A stretch of DNA of 64,000 bases from Solirubrobacteraceae bacterium. Its GTDB lineage: Bacteria > Actinomycetota > Thermoleophilia > Solirubrobacterales > Solirubrobacteraceae. Of the stretch, positions 59,738-64,000 are shown piece after piece. The notes below the pieces were generated by a model, which saw only the letters and a program-made list of their open reading frames with translations, was not told where the DNA came from and made no database searches. The stretch spans positions 62,001-126,000 of the forward strand of contig JADGPL010000007.1 of assembly GCA_017882455.1 (NCBI GenBank). Direction: 5' to 3'. Position 1 is the stretch's first letter. Each line of letters begins with the position of its first letter. The position numbers and the translations under genes are program-made.

Positions 59738-60739
59738 ATGCGAGGCTCGTGCACGAGAACGGCAGTCTGGGCGGCCACCGTCGCCGTGGGGGTCATGTCG
59801 TGCGCGGTGAACGCCGCGACGGCGGCAGCTCCAACGACGATCGCTCCATTGCAAGGGGAAACGACTATCGAGGCATACGGCGACGTGGCGGCGTGGAGCG
59901 ACTACGACGCAGCCGCCCGGTCGTGGCACATGGTCGTACGCCGCGCCGGACAGATCTCCACCCCGCCGCTCCCCACATCCAAGAAGGCGATCCAGGTGGA
60001 CGTCGGCCCCGGCCCGACCGGCGCGCCGATGCTCGCCTACGCCGCCTGCGCCAGCAGCTGCCACGTCGTGGTCGCGAACGTCGATGGCAGCCATCCCCAA
60101 ACCGTCCCCGGCAGCCGGGGCGCATCCCATCCAACGATCTGGGGGGACCGGGTGGCGTGGGTAAGCGGCGCGGCGCGGATCATGACCAGCCGCCCGAACG
60201 GCAGCAAGCGCAGCATGCTGGGCGGCCTGCCGCGTCGCCTGTGCCTCGGAGTGTCGACGCCCCATTCGCAGGCGGCCTGTCAATACCCGGCGTACCCCAG
60301 CGTCGAAGCGCTGCAGCTGCAAGGCCGACGCCTCGCGCTCATCGATTCCTTCGGCGCACACGAAGGCCCCACCGAGGTGCGGATAGAGGCGGTCACCGGC
60401 GGTCCGGCACGGCTCGTCGCCCGGATGACCGTCGGCCAGAGCGCCAGGACCTGGCTCGGGCCGTCGTGGCTCGACGGGAAGCTCTACTTCTACATGCAGA
60501 GCCTGGGCGCCGGTACCGCCGCGTGGGCCTTCGACCCGGCCCACAACACCTACATGAAGGCACCCGCCCTCGAATGGCTGAGCGGATTCTCGATGATCAA
60601 CAGCCGGCAGGCCATCGTGGCGACCGGACCCGGCGCCGGTGCCGAATGCGGGGAAGCGGGAGCCGACCCGTGCCTGGTGCAACTGAGCCGGCGGTTCGCC
60701 TTCAAGCCGTCCAAGCCGCTCCTGGCCACCCCCGACTAG
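59738..60739 (+). CDS. Secreted protein of unknown function, probable beta-propeller (TolB-like)
   Basis: 333 residues from ATG 59738, with AGGAAT about 11 bases upstream. Signal peptide: RGSCTRTAVWAATVAVGVMSCAVNAATAA with an Ala-rich cleavage region. The mature part has repeated strand patterns of the type AYGDVAAWSDYD, HVVVANVDGSHPQ, TIWGDRVAWVSG and LDGKLYFYMQ, like the blades of TolB-type propellers. Pairs of cysteines (CASSC; CLGVS...AC; CGEAGADPC) suggest disulfides outside the cell. It is not closely related to the arylsulfotransferase-like protein that it faces. TAG overlaps the opposing toxin gene as CTAG. Confidence 0.7.
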   Translation: MRGSCTRTAVWAATVAVGVMSCAVNAATAAAPTTIAPLQGETTIEAYGDVAAWSDYDAAARSWHMVVRRAGQISTPPLPTSKKAIQVDVGPGPTGAPMLAYAACASSCHVVVANVDGSHPQTVPGSRGASHPTIWGDRVAWVSGAARIMTSRPNGSKRSMLGGLPRRLCLGVSTPHSQAACQYPAYPSVEALQLQGRRLALIDSFGAHEGPTEVRIEAVTGGPARLVARMTVGQSARTWLGPSWLDGKLYFYMQSLGAGTAAWAFDPAHNTYMKAPALEWLSGFSMINSRQAIVATGPGAGAECGEAGADPCLVQLSRRFAFKPSKPLLATPD

Positions 60740-60951
60740 CGGCGATACCCGCTACCACGTGACCGGACGGCGAGAACGTCGATCACCCGTTCGGCATCCC
60801 TACGGTCGAAGATCACTCGCCACTCGCCGACGCGCAGTCGCCACAGGCGCTCAGGACCGCGCAGCAGCTTGACATCTCCCTCGGGCAGCGCGCCGATCGC
60901 CGTGCTGATCCGCTCGCGGTCTCGCCGGCCCAGCCGTCGCAGTGACTTCAA
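60736..60951 (-). CDS. RelE/ParE-family toxin, N-terminus shortened or frameshifted
   Basis: 71 residues from TTG 60951. LKSLRRLGRRDRERISTAI, VKLLRGPERLWRLRVGEWRVIF and DVLAVRSRGSGYRR follow the RelE/ParE fold (helix, then three to four strands) and the basic residues and C-terminal tyrosine of RelE-type ribonucleases are in place. The first beta strand is missing: the codons before 60951 (reading RIDIRPAA) fit the family, but a TGA in this frame at 60978-60976 blocks an upstream start. An ATG at 60979, nine bases after the antitoxin stop with a GGGCGG purine stretch before it, is in another frame, so a one-base change near 60965 would restore a normal toxin. Confidence 0.7.
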   Translation of the reverse strand: MKSLRRLGRRDRERISTAIGALPEGDVKLLRGPERLWRLRVGEWRVIFDRRDAERVIDVLAVRSRGSGYRR

Positions 60952-60988
60952 CGCAGCCGGGCGGATGTCGATCCGTCATCCGCCCGGA

Positions 60989-61216
60989 TCAGCCAGCGCT
61001 CAGCTCCGCCTCGGCCTCAGACCAAGGGACGCCGGGTTCACCCCGCGCCTGCCGGATGGCCTGTAGGTCCTCCTCACTGAGCTCCTCGTCGTCATACGGT
61101 GCCGCGTCGAGCTTGGCGATGACCGGGTCCTGGGCACGGCGAAGCAGGATCGCGGCGGCTGGCAGCGACTCGTCGGGCAGTGCATCGACCAGCTCGTGTA
61201 GCTCGGTCTTGGTCAT
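60989..61216 (-). CDS. RelB-like/DUF2281-type antitoxin
   Basis: 75 residues. A helical N-terminus (TKTELHELVDALPDESLPAAAILL) is followed by an acidic, partly disordered tail (YDDEELSEEDLQAIRQA), as in small antitoxins coded directly before RelE/ParE-type toxins. The N-terminal half probably dimerises and the tail wraps the toxin. The 3' end is nine bases before the ATG that would start a full-length toxin. Upstream, 61217-61411 (195 bases) has no gene and should contain the promoter. Confidence 0.72.
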   Translation of the reverse strand: MTKTELHELVDALPDESLPAAAILLRRAQDPVIAKLDAAPYDDEELSEEDLQAIRQARGEPGVPWSEAEAELSAG

Positions 61217-61411
61217 GCCAGAAAACCGTAGCAGCGGCTTGCGTGGATCAACGCGATGAGCGATCTATGCAGCGCGGCGACCCAGTTCGGCGCAGCCGAG
61301 CCGTCGTCGCCTACCTGCCACTCGTCGGGCAGCTCAGCATGGGAACAGCTCGCCCTCGATCGACCGCAGGCCTCGATCCTCGATCACGTTGGCGCTGCCT
61401 CGCGGGCGACA

Positions 61412-63130
61412 TCACCGCTCGATGACCGTAACCGGCCTTGATGCGCCGGCAGCGAACGGATAGTCGGACTCCGGTTCCGAGCGGGCGCGGAACTGGTAGG
61501 TGGCCGGCCCGGGGAACTTGAAGCGGTAGCTGGCATGAAAGCGGCCGCGAGCATTGGTGCGCACCACCTCGAACTCGATCCACGCGCTGCCCGGCGAGCG
61601 GGCCTCGAGCACCAGCTGCTTGCCCTCCGCCGGCACCGGCCCGCCGCGCAGGCGCCCCCGGAAGAAGATGCTGCGCCCAACGCTCGCCGTCCGCGGCGTG
61701 ACCGCCAGGGCGATGCTCGCCCGCACCTTCAACGTCAGCGTGCCCGTCGCAGCCGGCACCGTGTCCCCGGCGTGAGCGCTGTAGGCAAAGCGCAGCGTGC
61801 TCGACGGGATCCCGCGTGGGAGGCGCACCGTGAAGCGCCCTTCCGCATCCGTGAGCGGGCTCGTCATCGCCACCCCCCTCGCTCCCGTCGACGAGGGCGT
61901 GGCGAGCAGATCGATCCGGGCCCCGCCGATCGGCGCTCCGCTCGCCGCCGTCAGGCGCCCCGTGATCGTGTGGACCTGACCGAAGGAGCTCGTCAGGGCC
62001 GCTCTGGCCGTGCTCTTCCAGCGGATCGCCAGATGGGCGTTCGCCGAGGCGTTCCTGCCGTTCGGAGCGCCCGGGGGCGGCGGGTTGTAGACCGTGACCG
62101 CGCGATCCAGCACCGTGGCCCCGTTGCCCGCCGCGTCAATCACGCTCACCACCAGATGGTGGGCGCCGTTGGCGATCCTCGTGGTGTCCAGGCCCACGTC
62201 CGCGCTCACAGACCCCGGGCACGGCTGCACATACAGGAACGCCGGGCTGCCGTCGCTCGTCTGGCCCACATCCCTGCAGCGTCCCGAGTTGTCGTTCACC
62301 ACCGTGCGCTGGACCACATTGCCATCAACGCCGAACACCGCCTCATACACCCCCGAGCCGGGGTCGCTCGCGGTGAACATCACGTCGCTCGTCCCGCCCA
62401 CCGTTGGCGCGCTCGCCAGTTCCCCGCCCACGTTTCCCGCGCTCGGGCCAGCCGTCTGTTCCAGGGTGAGGTCCGCCGCGTAGAGATACACGACCGCTGC
62501 GTAGTGGTTGGGGTCGCCGAAGCCATCCGCGCATTCCTGTCCCGGCAACGCCGGGCCGCACGCCACTAGGGAAGAGATGCGGGCTCCCAGGTCCGCAGTG
62601 GGCACCGTCACGCGGTTGGTGGCAGACATGGGCTGGCTGGTGTCACCCTGCGCTCGACATTCCTTCACGTACAGGCATTCGTCGAAGACCGATTTGTTTG
62701 TTGCTCCGGTGAGTGCGAACTCATAGAAAGCCTGTTCCGTTTGGGTGCCGTGCACGTACCCTGCACGCCAAAGAGTTGCGCCCGCAAGCTCAGCGAACTT
62801 AGGCACTTCAAACGCCCAAGTGGCCCGGTCAACAGCCTCCAGGTGTGGCTCCTGTTCGCCGATCGAGGCAACAAGTGCTCCGCCCGATGGACACGTGTCG
62901 TCAGCGTGGACATCTATTGCGCTTTCGGGAGCCAATGACCCGCTCCACCCATCCACCGGTGCGCTTTCGCCTGCCGGCGTTCGGCACGAGTACACGTGGT
63001 AGCTGCCCGCCTGCGCCCCGGAGGGCATCGCAGCCACGGTCAGCGCCGCGAGCGCGACCAAACGCGCCGCACGCACGGCCCGCCTCGATATCCCTTTCCG
63101 CACCGACTCCATGACCCTATGTCGCTCCAT
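61412..63130 (-). CDS. Secreted multi-domain protein, Ig-like and fibronectin-like repeats
   Basis: 572 residues from ATG 63130 (an ATG at 63112 is also possible). Signal peptide: SVRKGISRRAVRAARLVALAALTVAAMPSGAQAG, cut after an Ala-X-Ala. SYHVYSCRTPAGESAPVDGWSG is the opening seen in a group of secreted proteins common in Thermoleophilia. Domain order: a beta-sandwich (about 45-240), a domain with GVDGNVVQRTVVND and GAHHLVVSVIDAAGNG (Ig-like, 270-370) and two to three further modules (SFGQVHTITGRL, GRFTVRLPRGIP, SIFFRGRLRGG). Cysteines are paired in places. Cell-wall or extracellular; function not known. A 131-base gap separates it from the P450 stop. Confidence 0.72.
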   Translation of the reverse strand: MERHRVMESVRKGISRRAVRAARLVALAALTVAAMPSGAQAGSYHVYSCRTPAGESAPVDGWSGSLAPESAIDVHADDTCPSGGALVASIGEQEPHLEAVDRATWAFEVPKFAELAGATLWRAGYVHGTQTEQAFYEFALTGATNKSVFDECLYVKECRAQGDTSQPMSATNRVTVPTADLGARISSLVACGPALPGQECADGFGDPNHYAAVVYLYAADLTLEQTAGPSAGNVGGELASAPTVGGTSDVMFTASDPGSGVYEAVFGVDGNVVQRTVVNDNSGRCRDVGQTSDGSPAFLYVQPCPGSVSADVGLDTTRIANGAHHLVVSVIDAAGNGATVLDRAVTVYNPPPPGAPNGRNASANAHLAIRWKSTARAALTSSFGQVHTITGRLTAASGAPIGGARIDLLATPSSTGARGVAMTSPLTDAEGRFTVRLPRGIPSSTLRFAYSAHAGDTVPAATGTLTLKVRASIALAVTPRTASVGRSIFFRGRLRGGPVPAEGKQLVLEARSPGSAWIEFEVVRTNARGRFHASYRFKFPGPATYQFRARSEPESDYPFAAGASRPVTVIER

Positions 63131-63261
63131 GACCGCTCGAGACCCCCCTCGAGATTGTTCCAGATCGTGGGCATTCGCAATGCTGGAAGCTGTCGTGACC
63201 GGCGCCGGTCGCGCTCGAGGAGGAGCGCGCCAACTCGTCTCCCCGAAAAGGAAGCGCCGGG

Positions 63262-64000
63262 CTACAGGGAGAACTTGATCGGGAGCTCGGCCAGGCCGTA
63301 GATCCCGGACACGCTCTCGAACACCGGCTCGCCGTCCAGCTCCAGGTCCGGCATGCGCCGGGCCATGAACTCCAGGCCCTCCTGCAGCTCCGTGCGGGCC
63401 AGGTTCGCCCCCAGGCAGTAGTGCACGCCCGCGCCGAACGTCAGCGGGCGCGCCCGCCCGCGGTCGGCCGTGATGTCGAAGCGCTCCGGGCCGCCCTCGC
63501 CGGCCGCCTCCGCCTCCAGGTCGCGGTTGCCCGTGAACGCGCACACCATCACGATCGTCCCCTCCGGGAAGCTCACGTCGCGGTAGACCACATCCTCGGT
63601 CAGGATCCTTGCCGTGAAGGGCGTGATCGGCTCATACCGCAGCGCCTCCTCCACCGCCCGCTCCGCCAGCCCCGGATCCTCCACCAGCAGCCTCCACTGC
63701 TCCGGGTGTTCCCCCAGCAGCCTCACCGCGTGGGCCAGCTGGCTCTGGCTCGTGTCCACCCCGCCCACCAGCACGTTGAACACCAGGTTGATGCACTCCA
63801 CATCCGAGAGCTTCTCCCCGGCCTCTTCAGCCTCGATCAGCTTCGAGATCAGGTCGTCAGCCGGGCTCTCCCTGCGCGCCCGCACCAGCTCCTGGGCGTA
63901 CTCGTAGAACTCCCCCACCGCCCGCTCGATCCCCTCGAGCTCGCTCGCCATGCTCGTCGCGTCGAACTGCCTCTGGATCCAGTTCGACCAGTGGTGCAGG
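63262..64000 (-). CDS. Cytochrome P450, C-terminal part (runs off right edge)
   Basis: About 246 codons are present; the 5' part lies beyond 64000. P450 motifs in order: an I-helix GGVDTSQSQLAHAV (oxygen-binding threonine), the ExxR pair in VEEALRYEP, PEGTIVMVCAFTGNRD, and the heme loop LTFGAGVHYCLGANLARTELQ with the axial cysteine. Length and motif spacing are normal for a bacterial class I P450. Substrate unknown. It is not clearly linked to the glycan locus; other redox partners are not in view. Confidence 0.9.
   Translation of the reverse strand, partial: LHHWSNWIQRQFDATSMASELEGIERAVGEFYEYAQELVRARRESPADDLISKLIEAEEAGEKLSDVECINLVFNVLVGGVDTSQSQLAHAVRLLGEHPEQWRLLVEDPGLAERAVEEALRYEPITPFTARILTEDVVYRDVSFPEGTIVMVCAFTGNRDLEAEAAGEGGPERFDITADRGRARPLTFGAGVHYCLGANLARTELQEGLEFMARRMPDLELDGEPVFESVSGIYGLAELPIKFSL

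Overview
The window is very GC-rich, gene-dense DNA on which GTG, TTG and ATG starts are all used. Most neighbouring genes overlap by ATGA or GTGA. Together with the secreted-protein types at the right end and the style of the glycosyltransferases (many carry an extra C-terminal beta domain), this suggests an actinobacterium, most likely of the Thermoleophilia/Solirubrobacterales kind. That placement is inference; there is no rRNA or other marker gene in the window. I see no tRNA, rRNA, CRISPR array or transposase.

Roughly 1-57.5 kb is one large cell-surface glycan locus. It holds about 25 glycosyltransferases (GT2 and GT4, several with two catalytic domains), two large GT-C-like membrane proteins, two MATE/Wzx-type flippases, a Wzm/Wzt ABC exporter pair, a WbdD-like methyltransferase, sugar-nucleotide genes and acetyltransferases. 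Layout: 1-1433 (-) tandem GT2 paralogues; 1602-5732 (+) GT2/DUF2304/GT2/GT4/GT34-like operon; 5753-8999 (-) two GT2 paralogues and a flippase; 9083-14517 mixed GTs and a large membrane protein; 14560-15861 a scar with a truncated GT, a gene fragment and a vapBC toxin-antitoxin pair; 15918-19458 (-) GT and chain-terminator-like methyltransferase; 19552-25664 (+) dual GT, Wzt, Wzm, NeuD-like acyltransferase, GT2; 25683-30770 GT2, GDP-fucose-synthase-like epimerase/reductase, two GTs; 30767-43388 (-) a seven-gene coupled operon that joins glycosyltransferases to an A-T-C nonribosomal peptide synthetase, a hydrolase-aldehyde dehydrogenase fusion and an isopropylmalate-dehydrogenase relative; 43514-50703 further GTs and a vapC toxin coupled to a GT; 50700-57480 (-) a CDP-sugar operon (rfbF, rfbG, C-methyltransferase, 3,5-epimerase, reductase, acetyltransferase, flippase).

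From 57.5 kb to the end the glycan theme stops: a secreted arylsulfotransferase-like protein, two other secreted proteins, a relBE-like toxin-antitoxin pair whose toxin looks frameshifted or shortened, and the 3' part of a cytochrome P450.

The most unusual part is the 30.8-43.4 kb operon. Its organisation predicts that an acyl or aminoacyl group, activated by the NRPS and prepared by the three oxidoreductase/hydrolase domains, is attached to or released onto a glycan built by the co-transcribed glycosyltransferases. A second point is a GT2 protein whose C-terminal tail looks like an antitoxin tail and whose stop codon overlaps the start of an otherwise antitoxin-less vapC.
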